Position numbers and translations under genes: made by a program
NCBI GenBank assembly: GCA_903840375.1
Contig: CAIMFR010000019.1
Span: 1-9,744 of the forward strand
DNA length: 9,744 bases
Origin: Candidatus Adlerbacteria bacterium
Lineage (GTDB): Bacteria; Patescibacteriota; Minisyncoccia; Phycocordibacterales; SBAW01
Direction: 5' to 3'
Part shown: positions 1 through 7,302 of the stretch, in pieces
Layout of the letters: every line of letters starts with the position of its first letter
Position numbering within the stretch: the stretch's first letter is position 1
Notes under the pieces: model-generated
What the model was told of the DNA's origin: nothing
Database searches by the model: none
What the model saw: the letters and a program-made list of their open reading frames with translations, nothing else

Positions 1-859
1 TATCGAATGCTTTGAGGTGGCGGTAGCCTTCCGGTATGAAGCCGACGAGATGAATTTTGTCCGTCAATTTTTCATCTGCGATTAGTTTTTCGAGGTGCTT
101 ACGCTCCTCGCCGTCGCCGATCATGCAGATAATAAAGTCGAGTCCTTTTTGTTTGAGAATGCTCGCTGCTCGGATGACCGCGCTTACATTTTTATTTCGG
201 GTTAATTCGTTGAGCATTCCTATCCACGGAATATCCGCAGGCGGAGTAGCGTGCATTTTTTTAGAAAGTTCCGCGCGCGATTCTTCTCGTGAAAGAAACG
301 AGATCGTGTTGAGCCCGTTGTGTGCAAGGTGTATTTTTTTCGCGCAGAAGGGAAGATGTTTTGCGCGCTGGAAATTATCTTTGGAGATGGTGATGACTTT
401 GTGCGAGAGGAGGAATGTGCTCCATGTTGCGAACCAGATCAACGCCCGTGCAAATATATTTCTATCTTCATCGAACGCGAGTCCGTGCGAAGTAAAAATA
501 ATGTTTTTCACACCTGCGATGCGTGCGGCAAGCCCGCCTATTCCTCCGGCCTTCGAGCTGTTTAGGTGAGCAACATCCGGCCGCTCGCGGCGGAATATGT
601 GCACCAACTCCGCGAGCGCAGGCCACTCCCGCAGGAAAGAAATATCGCGCATGAATGACTTCACGAAAATGGTGCGCACGCCTGCTTCCGCGAGTCGCTT
701 TTCCAGCAATCCCGCCTGTGCGTCCGTCGTCCCCATGCCGCCGAGCGCTACCGCTACATCAAAAGTATCTTTCGGCAGTGAGGTGGCGAGATCGTACACA
801 TACCGCTGCGCGCCGCCCCAATTTGATTTAGTAATGACAAATAGAACTTTCTTTTTCAT
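1..859 (-). CDS. GT4-family glycosyltransferase, C-terminus cut off by window edge
   Basis: Retaining GT-B glycosyltransferase, expected to transfer a sugar from a nucleotide donor to a lipid-linked or surface glycan at the inner face of the membrane. Read on the minus strand from ATG 859-857, the frame is open to the window edge, giving 286 residues of a family usually about 360-400 long. It begins MKKKVLFVITKSNWGGAQRY; the GGAQRYVYDLA stretch (residues 15-25) is the typical N-terminal acceptor-domain motif of GT4 enzymes. The second Rossmann domain starts near residue 211 (PWIGMLNELTRNKN), followed by the donor-domain pattern IGDGEERKHLEKLI (247-260) and KIHLVGFIPE (268-277). The E-x7-E donor-binding motif would lie beyond the window, so catalytic competence cannot be judged. 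No SD sequence precedes the start. It is divergent from the sugar transferase at 902, which suggests a shared glycan locus. The exact sugar is unknown. Confidence 0.9.
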   Translation of the reverse strand, partial: MKKKVLFVITKSNWGGAQRYVYDLATSLPKDTFDVAVALGGMGTTDAQAGLLEKRLAEAGVRTIFVKSFMRDISFLREWPALAELVHIFRRERPDVAHLNSSKAGGIGGLAARIAGVKNIIFTSHGLAFDEDRNIFARALIWFATWSTFLLSHKVITISKDNFQRAKHLPFCAKKIHLAHNGLNTISFLSREESRAELSKKMHATPPADIPWIGMLNELTRNKNVSAVIRAASILKQKGLDFIICMIGDGEERKHLEKLIADEKLTDKIHLVGFIPEGYRHLKAFD

Positions 860-886
860 ATTATAGTTGTACTATAATATACAACT
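858..886. promoter_or_regulatory. Divergent intergenic region with nested inverted repeats
   Basis: The 42-base gap between two divergent genes holds two overlapping inverted repeats. One has 10-base perfect arms at 858-867 and 871-880 around a TGT centre (arm ATATTATAGT). The other has 7-base arms at 865-871 (AGTTGTA) and 880-886 (TACAACT). The first creates -10-like TATAAT hexamers on both strands. This could be a bidirectional promoter or an operator. Which role applies, if any, is inference: AT-rich promoter DNA can form such repeats by chance. Confidence 0.4.
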
Positions 887-895
887 CAGTATAGT
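867..895 (+). promoter_or_regulatory. Candidate promoter of the sugar transferase gene
   Basis: A -35-like TTGTAC (867-872) is separated by 17 bases from a -10-like TATAGT (890-895). The hexamer begins 12 bases before the ATG at 902, which would place the transcript start at the start codon. A better -10 match, TATAAT at 873-878, is also present but lacks a clear -35, so the assignment is tentative. Confidence 0.4.
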
Positions 896-901
896 CCATA
901 T

Positions 902-2251
902 ATGACACCGCTATTTCGTCCACGCACCGCCGCCCTATTTTTAGGGGATCTTATATTTTTCATATTCTCTTTGTGGCTTTCTCTATTGCTGCGTGACATG
1001 GCCATGCCGTCGCAACAAACGTTCATGGCGCATATTGTGCCGTTCTCCGTCTTATTCATCGCGTGGATCGTTGTATTTTTTGTCGCCGGACTTTACGAAA
1101 GCCGTTCGATCATTCTCGCACGTCGTGCGCTATCGGCGACACTGCTTGTTGCTCAGACCATAAACATCGTCATCGCGGCACTCTTTTTCTTTTTCATACC
1201 GATATTTGGCATTGCTCCGAAGACTGTGCTCGTCATCTATCTCATCGTGTCATTTATTTTTATATTACTGTGGCGTGCGATATTGTTCCCGGCGCTCGGT
1301 TTGCAGAGAAAAGAGAATGCGCTCGTCATTGGTAGCGGCACTGAAGTGGATGAATTGGCCGCGGCACTGGTGGATGCGCGCAATGCGCCGGCACGAGTTG
1401 CTGTTGTTGTTGATCCGGCAGGTGGTGCGCTCGCAACAAGAGTTGCAGATGTTGTCGCAGAGTTGCATCCGCGTTTCATCATTGCAAATTTTAATGATGC
1501 GCATGTTGCAGCGGCATTTCCGGAAATGTACCGATACCTCGCGTCCGGAATTATTTTCTTCGACTTCGCTCAAGTGTATGAAGATGTGTTCGGTCGCGTG
1601 CCGCTGTCTCTCATCGACTCGGCGTGGCTCGCGCGCAATGTGTCGCGTTCTGCGCACGTGCTCTATGACCCGCTCAAACGTGCGATCGATATCGTGTGCG
1701 GCTTTATTCTCGGCGTAATTTCTCTTATCTTTTATCCGTTCATTATCCTGGCGATAAAGCTCGACGATGGCGGTCCGATATTCATATCGCAGGAGCGAGT
1801 CGGCAAGAGCGGCAGACTTTTCCGTATCAGAAAATTCCGCAGCATGTCGGGAAACGATAGCGGCGTGTACGGCGCAAGCGGTTCGACGAAACTCGTTGTC
1901 ACTCCCGTCGGAAGAATTTTGCGCACGTCGCGGCTCGATGAATTGCCGCAACTGTGGGATGTGGTGACGGGCAGGCTTTCATTCATCGGTCCGCGTCCGG
2001 AACTCCCATCGCTTGTTGAGATCTACGAAAAAGAAATTCCGTTCTACATGGTTCGTCATCTTATCAAGCCAGGATTATCCGGTTCCGCGCAGCTCTACTA
2101 CCACGGCGATCCACACCATGCAGCAGATATCGCTTCGACCAAAATGAAACTTTCATACGATCTTTTCTATTTAAAACATAGGTCGCTTACACTTGATCTC
2201 TCGATCGGCATCAAGACGATCAGGAGACTTTTAGTACGCAGTAATGCATAA
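902..2251 (+). CDS. Polyprenyl-phosphate hexose-1-phosphate transferase (WbaP/TuaA-like sugar transferase)
   Basis: Integral membrane enzyme that moves a sugar-1-phosphate from a UDP-sugar onto undecaprenyl phosphate, the first committed step of a lipid-linked surface glycan. The 449-residue protein has about four N-terminal membrane segments (roughly 10-30, 45-65, 80-102, 108-132), then a soluble Rossmann-like region (LVIGSG at 141-146, to about 225). The bacterial sugar transferase domain (PF02397 type) runs from about 254 (LYDPLKRAIDI) through a re-entrant hydrophobic helix (262-285). Its hallmarks are DDGGPIFISQERVG (288-301), FRIRKFRSM (307-315), the catalytic Asp-Glu pair in LDELPQ (345-350) and FIGPRPE (361-367). 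Length and order match the long WbaP-like class rather than the minimal PglC class. There is no SD sequence; the start follows a -10-like element by 12 bases. An 11-base gap separates it from the epimerase. Sugar specificity cannot be read from sequence. Confidence 0.93.
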   Translation: MTPLFRPRTAALFLGDLIFFIFSLWLSLLLRDMAMPSQQTFMAHIVPFSVLFIAWIVVFFVAGLYESRSIILARRALSATLLVAQTINIVIAALFFFFIPIFGIAPKTVLVIYLIVSFIFILLWRAILFPALGLQRKENALVIGSGTEVDELAAALVDARNAPARVAVVVDPAGGALATRVADVVAELHPRFIIANFNDAHVAAAFPEMYRYLASGIIFFDFAQVYEDVFGRVPLSLIDSAWLARNVSRSAHVLYDPLKRAIDIVCGFILGVISLIFYPFIILAIKLDDGGPIFISQERVGKSGRLFRIRKFRSMSGNDSGVYGASGSTKLVVTPVGRILRTSRLDELPQLWDVVTGRLSFIGPRPELPSLVEIYEKEIPFYMVRHLIKPGLSGSAQLYYHGDPHHAADIASTKMKLSYDLFYLKHRSLTLDLSIGIKTIRRLLVRSNA

Positions 2252-2262
2252 TATGCAAGCAT

Positions 2263-3183
2263 ATGACAGACAAACAGAAAAAGGCAGTCGTGACGGGCGG
2301 GGCAGGTTTTATTGGAACGCATATTACGCGCGAATTACTTGCGCAGGGTTGGGATGTAGTCGTTGTAGACAATCTTTCCGGCGGTAAAAAGAGCAATGTG
2401 CCGAAGGATGCAACCTTCCACAAACTCGACGTATGTAAAACTCCAGCACTGACCAAAATTTTTGAAGGTGCTGATGCCGTGTTCCATCTGGCGGCACTTC
2501 CGCGTGTACAATTTTCTATAGAGTTTCCGCAGCTGGCACATCAAGCGAACGTGGACGGTACGTTGAGCGTGCTCGTGGCTGCACGCGATGCGAAAGTTGG
2601 TCGTGTTGTCTACTCTGCGTCGAGCTCGGTGTATGGTGATCAGAAGAAAATGCCGCTTACGGAGGATATGACGGCGAATCCAAACAGTCCATACGGTCTG
2701 CAAAAATATATCGGCGAGGAGTATTGCAAATTGTTCTGCGAGGCGTACCAGCTGCCGACCGTTTGCCTGCGCTATTTCAATGTGTACGGCCCGGGGGCGA
2801 ATGAGGAGGGTGCATACGCGCTCGTCATAGCGAAGTTCCTCAAGCTGCGCCGCGAAGGTAAATCGATGACCATCACCGGAACAGGAAAGCAGACGCGCGA
2901 CTTTACTCACGTGCGCGATGTTGTGCGTGCGAACATTCTTGCGGCAGAGAGTAAAAAAGTCGGGAAGGGCGAGACGATAAACATCGGCGCTGGACACAAT
3001 GCATCGGTCAACGCAATAGCGAAGCTTATCGGCGGTCCGAAGGAATATATTCCCGCACGCCTAGAATCACGCGACTCGCTTGCCGACAACTCGAAGGCAA
3101 AGAGACTTCTCGGTTGGAAGCCGACAGTTTCTCTTGAGGAGGGAATTGCGGAATTAAAAGAGTTGAGCGGGCTCAATAAATGA
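2263..3183 (+). CDS. NAD-dependent nucleotide-sugar epimerase/dehydratase (GalE-like extended SDR)
   Basis: Extended short-chain dehydrogenase/reductase that most likely epimerises or dehydrates a UDP-sugar, supplying donor for the neighbouring glycosyltransferases. Visible motifs over 306 residues are the NAD-binding TGGAGFIG (11-18), the acidic residue after strand 2 in VVVVDNLSGG (32-41), HLAALP (75-80), the Ser-rich catalytic strand YSASSSVYG (117-125) and the catalytic YGLQK (Tyr144, Lys148). Further on are LRYFNVYGPG (169-178) and RDFTHVRDVV (212-221), typical of UDP-glucose and UDP-GlcNAc 4-epimerase relatives. The length is slightly short of E. coli GalE (338). It sits 11 bases after the sugar transferase stop and its TGA overlaps the ATG of the next gene (ATGA), so the three genes are probably co-transcribed. 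The ATG has no SD. A dehydratase rather than an epimerase role cannot be excluded. Confidence 0.9.
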   Translation: MTDKQKKAVVTGGAGFIGTHITRELLAQGWDVVVVDNLSGGKKSNVPKDATFHKLDVCKTPALTKIFEGADAVFHLAALPRVQFSIEFPQLAHQANVDGTLSVLVAARDAKVGRVVYSASSSVYGDQKKMPLTEDMTANPNSPYGLQKYIGEEYCKLFCEAYQLPTVCLRYFNVYGPGANEEGAYALVIAKFLKLRREGKSMTITGTGKQTRDFTHVRDVVRANILAAESKKVGKGETINIGAGHNASVNAIAKLIGGPKEYIPARLESRDSLADNSKAKRLLGWKPTVSLEEGIAELKELSGLNK

Positions 3184-4085
3184 TCATAGACGGTAAAAAA
3201 ATAGCGGAGGATGTTTTTCAAACGCTAGAAAAACAGCGTGCGGGAATGTCTCGCGCGCCTCGACTTGGTATCGTACTCGGCGGCGGCAATGCAGCGACAG
3301 CGTCCTATGTGCGCATCAAGGCGCTCGCGGCGGAAAGGCTGGGTGTTGAATTAGTGAGGGAAGAATTGCCGAACACGGCGTCGGTCGCCGATGCTATTGC
3401 AGCTGTAAAAAGTCTTGCGGGAAAATGTGACGGAGTCGTGGTGCAACTTCCGCTTCCGCAGAATATAGATACGGAAAAAGTACTCGCGGCAATTCCGTCG
3501 AGTAAAGATGTTGATGCACTCGGCGGCGCGATCTCCTGTGCAGCAGTGCTTGAAAAGGGGGTTTGTCGAGTGACTGACGAGGCAACTTCAGGCAATTTTT
3601 CAGCAGAAAAATTGCTGTACCCTTTTCAGGCATCTGCTGCGCAGGAGGTCGCTATCCAATCACATTCTCCCGTCGCCGAAGCGATGATGGAAATATTTTC
3701 TCGGGCCGATGTTTCTGTGGCAGGGAAGAAAGCTGTGGTCGTCGGCGCGGGGCGGCTCGTCGGAGTACCGTGTGCAGCACTTCTTCGCGCACAGGGTGCA
3801 CATGTTTCAGTCGTCACACAGGTCAAAGGTTCGCTCGATGAATTAAAAGACGCGGACATAGTGGTGCTCGGCGTCGGCGAGCCACACATGATAAAACCGG
3901 AAATGTTGAAAAAAGGCGTGGCGCTCATCGACGCCGGCACGAGCGAAAGCAATGGAAAACTTGCAGGCGACGCCGACCCGTCCTGCGCCGAAATCGCATC
4001 CGTCTTTACTCCAGTCCCCGGCGGCGTAGGTCCGATAGCAATAGCAATGCTATTCAAAAATTTGTTTGCACTTGCAGAAAAATAA
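3180..4085 (+). CDS. folD: FolD-like methylenetetrahydrofolate dehydrogenase/cyclohydrolase, divergent with central insertion
   Basis: FolD interconverts 5,10-methylene-THF and 10-formyl-THF through an NADP-dependent dehydrogenase and a cyclohydrolase activity in the cytosol. The 301-residue product shows the family landmarks: the catalytic Tyr43 and Lys47 in SYVRIK, CDGVVVQLPLPQNID (83-97, including Gln89), SKDVDAL (108-114), the Rossmann segment KKAVVVGAGRLVGVP (183-197), DADIVVLGVGEP (224-235) and TPVPGGVGPIAIAML (277-291). It is odd in two ways. Between KDVDAL and the nucleotide-binding domain there are about 25 residues more than in E. coli FolD. The conserved PCTP stretch there is replaced by SHSP (161-164), and the usual Met-Thr after GVGP is Ile-Ala. 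The frame is continuous, so this does not look like a sequencing frameshift. The start overlaps the epimerase stop by 4 bases. The general assignment is secure; whether both activities remain is uncertain. Confidence 0.88.
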   Translation: MIIDGKKIAEDVFQTLEKQRAGMSRAPRLGIVLGGGNAATASYVRIKALAAERLGVELVREELPNTASVADAIAAVKSLAGKCDGVVVQLPLPQNIDTEKVLAAIPSSKDVDALGGAISCAAVLEKGVCRVTDEATSGNFSAEKLLYPFQASAAQEVAIQSHSPVAEAMMEIFSRADVSVAGKKAVVVGAGRLVGVPCAALLRAQGAHVSVVTQVKGSLDELKDADIVVLGVGEPHMIKPEMLKKGVALIDAGTSESNGKLAGDADPSCAEIASVFTPVPGGVGPIAIAMLFKNLFALAEK

Positions 4086-4122
4086 AAGCTTGTTTTGTCA
4101 ACTACCTTGCAAAGTAATTTTC

Positions 4123-4131
4123 TGCTACCAT
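4123..4131 (+). promoter_or_regulatory. Candidate extended -10 element for secD
   Basis: TGCTACCAT fits an extended -10 element (TGN plus hexamer TACCAT at 4126-4131). The hexamer begins 13 bases before the secD ATG at 4139, the same spacing as the promoter before 7017. A TTGTCA at 4095-4100 is too far upstream (25 bases) to be its -35, so the match rests on the extended -10 alone. No SD lies between it and the start. Confidence 0.4.
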
Positions 4132-4138
4132 ATTCACC

Positions 4139-5461
4139 ATGTTCCGCATTCGATACAGCGCAGTCGTTGTCCTCATTGTCGCCGCTTTGGTGGGCTTCTT
4201 CGTTTGGAAGACCAACGCGCCGGGCAGTAATTTCGCTTTCAAGCTTGGGCTCGACCTCTCCGGCGGAACACATCTTGTATACAACGCCGACACGAGCAAG
4301 GTGCCGCCTGCGCAGATAGGCGACTCCATGGCCGCACTTCAGATGGTCATCGAGCGCCGCATCAATGCATTCGGTGTTGCTGAACCTATTGTCCAGACAG
4401 AGCAGGGTGGCGCATTGGGTACGGGCGCGTATCGCATCATCGTCGAGCTCCCTGGTGTGACCGATGTCAATCAAGCCGTCGCGATGATAGGGCAGACACC
4501 GACACTTGAGTTCAAGTTGGTGCGTCCGGGCATGGAAGCTTCGACGACTAACGCTGATGGTTCGCTCAATCAAGCCGCATTCGAGGATACCGGTCTTACC
4601 GGCACATATCTGCAGAGCGCGGCGCTTCAGTTCGGTAACGGCAGCAACGCTCTCGCCACCGAGCCGACTGTTCGCATCAACTTTAATGCAGACGGTACGA
4701 AACTTTTCGGCGACATAACGTCAGCCAATGTTGGCCACCAGATCGGAATCTTTCTCGACGGCAAGCTTCTCTCTTCGCCTGTCGTTCAGGAAAAGATCAC
4801 CGACGGCACGGCTATAATCTCCGGTAATTTCACCGCCGCTTCGGCAAAGGCACTCGCGACAAATCTTGACCTGGGTGCATTACCTGTGCCTATCACGCTC
4901 GCCAGCACGCAGACTATCGGTGCAATACTTGGTGATCAAGCCGCACACGCCGGTGTGGTCGCCGGCCTCGTAGGCTTCCTCGTGCTCGCGCTTTTTATGA
5001 TCTTCTGGTATCGCTTGCCGGGCGTGGTGTCTGTCGTGTCGTTGCTCATTTATATTGCGATAATGCTTGCCATATTCAAGCTTCTGCCGGTCGTGCTCAC
5101 CTCGGCTGGTATCGCCGGCTTCATCCTGTCGGTTGGTCTGGCGGTCGATGCGAACATTCTTATTGCTGAACGTATCAAGGAAGAATTAAGCAGCGGCAAA
5201 GAGGCTCAGAAAGCTATCCATGAAGGGTTCACTCGCGCGTGGGCTGCCATCCGCGACAGTAACATTGCGCATGTCATTGCTGCGGTCATCCTCTTCTGGT
5301 TCGGTACGTCGCTTATCAAAGGCTTCGCGCTCGTGTTCGGGCTCGGTGTCATCATGTCGATGCTCTCCGCCATCACCATCTCGCGCACGTTCCTGCTCGC
5401 CCTTGGCATCAACACAGAGTCGCGCCTCGGCCGTTTCCTCATGCGCTCCGGCTTCAATTAA
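4139..5461 (+). CDS. secD: Protein translocase subunit SecD
   Basis: SecD is an inner-membrane RND-fold subunit that, with SecF, uses proton motive force to assist late steps of Sec-dependent export. The 440-residue protein has an N-terminal membrane helix (about 7-23), then the hallmark GLDLSGGTHLVY (37-48) and the periplasmic P1 domain, including ALQMVIERRINAFGVAEP (66-83) and the conserved LDLGALPVP (243-251). Five C-terminal membrane segments follow from about 270, with the signature VGLAVDANILIAERIKEEL (332-350). It is shorter than E. coli SecD (615) but within the range of compact SecD proteins; the reduction is in the periplasmic portion. The chosen ATG leaves a short cytosolic tail ahead of helix 1, as expected. 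It is 53 bases after folD, has its own putative -10 element, and is followed 6 bases later by secF. Confidence 0.97.
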   Translation: MFRIRYSAVVVLIVAALVGFFVWKTNAPGSNFAFKLGLDLSGGTHLVYNADTSKVPPAQIGDSMAALQMVIERRINAFGVAEPIVQTEQGGALGTGAYRIIVELPGVTDVNQAVAMIGQTPTLEFKLVRPGMEASTTNADGSLNQAAFEDTGLTGTYLQSAALQFGNGSNALATEPTVRINFNADGTKLFGDITSANVGHQIGIFLDGKLLSSPVVQEKITDGTAIISGNFTAASAKALATNLDLGALPVPITLASTQTIGAILGDQAAHAGVVAGLVGFLVLALFMIFWYRLPGVVSVVSLLIYIAIMLAIFKLLPVVLTSAGIAGFILSVGLAVDANILIAERIKEELSSGKEAQKAIHEGFTRAWAAIRDSNIAHVIAAVILFWFGTSLIKGFALVFGLGVIMSMLSAITISRTFLLALGINTESRLGRFLMRSGFN

Positions 5462-5467
5462 ACTTTT

Positions 5468-6373
5468 ATGAATATCGCAAAAAATCTAAAACTTTTCTTC
5501 GTACTCCCGGCATTACTTTCGATGTTTGCAATCTTCGCCATCGCGGTCTACGGCTTGCACCCCGGCATCGATCTATCCGGCGGCTCGCTTTTGCAAGTGT
5601 CATATACAGAGGCACGTCCGCCGGTAGACCAAGTGCAGGCGCTCGTTTCCAAGCTCGGTCTTGGCGAAGTCCGTATCCAGCCGACCGGTACCACAGGTTA
5701 CATTCTCCGTCAGCGCGATCTTTCCACGCAGGAGAAGACTCAGCTCGAGGCGGTGCTCGGCGGTTTGGGGCAACTGCATGAGGATCAGTTCAACTCCGTC
5801 GGCCCGACGCTCGGCACTGAGCTTATGCATAAGGCGTGGATCGCGATCGTGCTCATTGTTATTTGCATTATTCTTTTCATTGCGTTCGCTTTTCGCCATG
5901 TGTCGAAACCGATAGCCTCATGGATGTACGGCGTCGTCGCCATCTTCACGCTCCTGCACGATATTCTCATTCCGGCAGGCATGTTCGCACTCCTCGGCTA
6001 TATCAATGGAGCAGAGGTTGACTCGCTGTTCATAGTTGCGCTGCTCACCATTCTCGGTATTTCCATCAATGACACGATAGTCGTATTCGACCGTATCCGC
6101 GAGAATCTTCGCCTCAATGAAGAACGCCGCAGACATGAAGACTTTGACGCTGTGGTTGGCCGCAGTATCACGCAGACGATCGCGCGCTCCATCAACACAT
6201 CGGTGACAGTCGTTATAATGCTCGTCGCGCTCTACATCCTCGGTCCTGCAGCGACACAGAATTTCTCACTGACTCTCATCGTTGGTATGATAGCCGGCAC
6301 CTATTCCTCGATATTCTTAGCCGCACCGCTCCTAGTCGTATGGGAAAGGTGGCAGGCTAAAAAACAAAAGTAG
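5468..6373 (+). CDS. secF: Protein translocase subunit SecF
   Basis: Partner of SecD in the auxiliary Sec membrane complex. The 301-residue length is close to the usual size (E. coli SecF 323). It has one N-terminal membrane helix (about 8-29), then GIDLSGGSLLQVSY (33-46), a small periplasmic domain and NSVGPTLGTEL (109-119), which leads into the second membrane segment. Five membrane helices lie between about 122 and 292, with the signature GISINDTIVVFDRIREN (197-213) and SINTSVTVVIMLVALYILG (241-259). The start lies 6 bases after the secD stop with no SD sequence, so initiation is probably coupled to secD translation. A kinase-like gene follows after 3 bases in the same transcription unit. 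Confidence 0.97.
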   Translation: MNIAKNLKLFFVLPALLSMFAIFAIAVYGLHPGIDLSGGSLLQVSYTEARPPVDQVQALVSKLGLGEVRIQPTGTTGYILRQRDLSTQEKTQLEAVLGGLGQLHEDQFNSVGPTLGTELMHKAWIAIVLIVICIILFIAFAFRHVSKPIASWMYGVVAIFTLLHDILIPAGMFALLGYINGAEVDSLFIVALLTILGISINDTIVVFDRIRENLRLNEERRRHEDFDAVVGRSITQTIARSINTSVTVVIMLVALYILGPAATQNFSLTLIVGMIAGTYSSIFLAAPLLVVWERWQAKKQK

Positions 6374-6376
6374 TTT

Positions 6377-6970
6377 ATGATCGTCGGCATTACCGGCACG
6401 CTGGGCGCAGGGAAGGGGACGGTTGTTGACTATCTCAAGACGAAAAGTTTCAAACATTTTTCCGTACGCAGTTTTCTCATTGAAGAGATCGAACGACGCG
6501 GTATGCATGTCGACCGCGACTCGATGACGAGCGTGGCGAACGATCTGCGTGCGGCACACGGCTCGAGCTACATTCTCGAGCAGCTTTTCAACCGAGCGGC
6601 AGCCGAAGGTGGTGATGCGGTGATAGAGTCAATTCGTTCCATCGGCGAGGCGGACTATTTTAAATCGCACGGCGGGCTACTGTGGTCAGTCGATGCGGAC
6701 AAGTATGCAAGGTACGAACGCATAGTGAAGCGCGCATCCGAGACCGACAAGATCTCATTTGAAAAGTTCTCCTCCGACGAAGAAAGAGAATTGGCGAACA
6801 CTGACCCGACCAAACAAAATCTCACCGCAGTCATGCACATGGCGGACACCGCTTTCATAAACAACGGCATAAAAGAAGATTTCTATGCACAAGTGGAAAA
6901 GGCGCTGAATATGCAGCAGAACCTTCCGACGCAGGCTCATATTTTTGGTTGCGCAAGCCAGCTCGTATGA
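6377..6970 (+). CDS. P-loop nucleotide kinase-like protein (dephospho-CoA kinase / NMP kinase fold)
   Basis: Predicted cytosolic P-loop NTPase that phosphorylates a small nucleotide-type substrate. The 197-residue protein begins MIVGITGTLGAGKGTVVDYL, with Walker A GTLGAGKGT at 7-15. Other landmarks are HFSVRSFLIEEI (27-38), an NMP-kinase-like lid or substrate region, AVIESIRSIGEADYF (81-95), VDADKYARYERIVKR (105-119) and MADTAFINNG (155-164), which matches the C-terminal strand of dephospho-CoA kinases. It resembles small kinases seen in Patescibacteria, some of which I recall being linked to deoxycytidylate deaminases; no deaminase domain is visible here. The last 20 or so residues (after EKALN) form an extra tail unlike the folded core. 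The gene starts 3 bases after secF and ends with TGA. The substrate is not assigned: dephospho-CoA, dCMP or another nucleotide are all possible. Confidence 0.7.
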   Translation: MIVGITGTLGAGKGTVVDYLKTKSFKHFSVRSFLIEEIERRGMHVDRDSMTSVANDLRAAHGSSYILEQLFNRAAAEGGDAVIESIRSIGEADYFKSHGGLLWSVDADKYARYERIVKRASETDKISFEKFSSDEERELANTDPTKQNLTAVMHMADTAFINNGIKEDFYAQVEKALNMQQNLPTQAHIFGCASQLV

Positions 6971-6980
6971 CGTCGATTAG

Positions 6981-7009
6981 TTGACAAGATAGATAGGAGA
7001 TTCTACCGT
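6981..7009 (+). promoter_or_regulatory. Promoter for the small membrane protein gene
   Basis: A consensus -35 TTGACA (6981-6986) is followed by exactly 17 bases and then TACCGT (7004-7009). Transcription would start around 7015-7017, at the ATG itself, implying a leaderless mRNA. AGGAGA at 6995-7000 lies inside the spacer and would not be in the transcript. Confidence 0.55.
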
Positions 7010-7016
7010 ATAGAAC

Positions 7017-7280
7017 ATGGTTATTCAACTGTCTATCTATTTTGTAGCAGGCATCATCATCGCAGCAATGTCTACTTTCAATGTTAAGATGATCGGAAAA
7101 AGTCGCGCAGCGGCTGCAACAATTGGCTCATTTGTAAGTACATTCGTCGGCATGTCCGTTGTTGTAAATGTTGCCCAAGATATGGGTCAATATGGTCTGT
7201 ATGGCATACTTGCATATTGCACTGGAATTAGCATCGGGACTTATTTTATTATGATTGACAAGCGAATGACTGGTTTGTAA
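7017..7280 (+). CDS. Small integral membrane protein, possibly DUF5698/UPF0316-like
   Basis: An 87-residue protein with three hydrophobic segments (about 4-20, 33-52 and 60-80) and a short charged end (DKRMTGL). The pattern of a first helix, then KSRAAAATIGSFVSTFVGMSVV (28-49) and YGILAYCTGISIGTYF (62-77), recalls the N-terminal membrane part of the DUF5698/UPF0316 family, where a Gly-rich last helix ends in a short polar tail. That is a visual resemblance only. The cytosolic domain that follows in longer members is absent. Its function is unknown. It has its own consensus promoter that appears to place the transcript start at the ATG, and it lies 22 bases before the DUF397 gene, so the two may be co-transcribed. 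Confidence 0.7.
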   Translation: MVIQLSIYFVAGIIIAAMSTFNVKMIGKSRAAAATIGSFVSTFVGMSVVVNVAQDMGQYGLYGILAYCTGISIGTYFIMIDKRMTGL

Positions 7281-7302
7281 GCTATACCAGCATAACCTTG
7301 GT

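Noticed and set aside
57..866. Plus-strand open frames opposite the glycosyltransferase
   Set aside because: They are antisense to a well-supported GT4 gene on the minus strand and their products show no recognisable domains or membrane pattern.
3626..4573. Long 315-residue minus-strand open frame across folD and secD
   Set aside because: It overlaps two secure genes antisense, and its product is low-complexity and unlike any family I recognise; such frames arise from codon bias.
6995..7000. AGGAGA upstream of the gene at 7017 as an SD site
   Set aside because: It is 16 bases from the ATG and lies inside the promoter spacer, so it would not be transcribed from that promoter.
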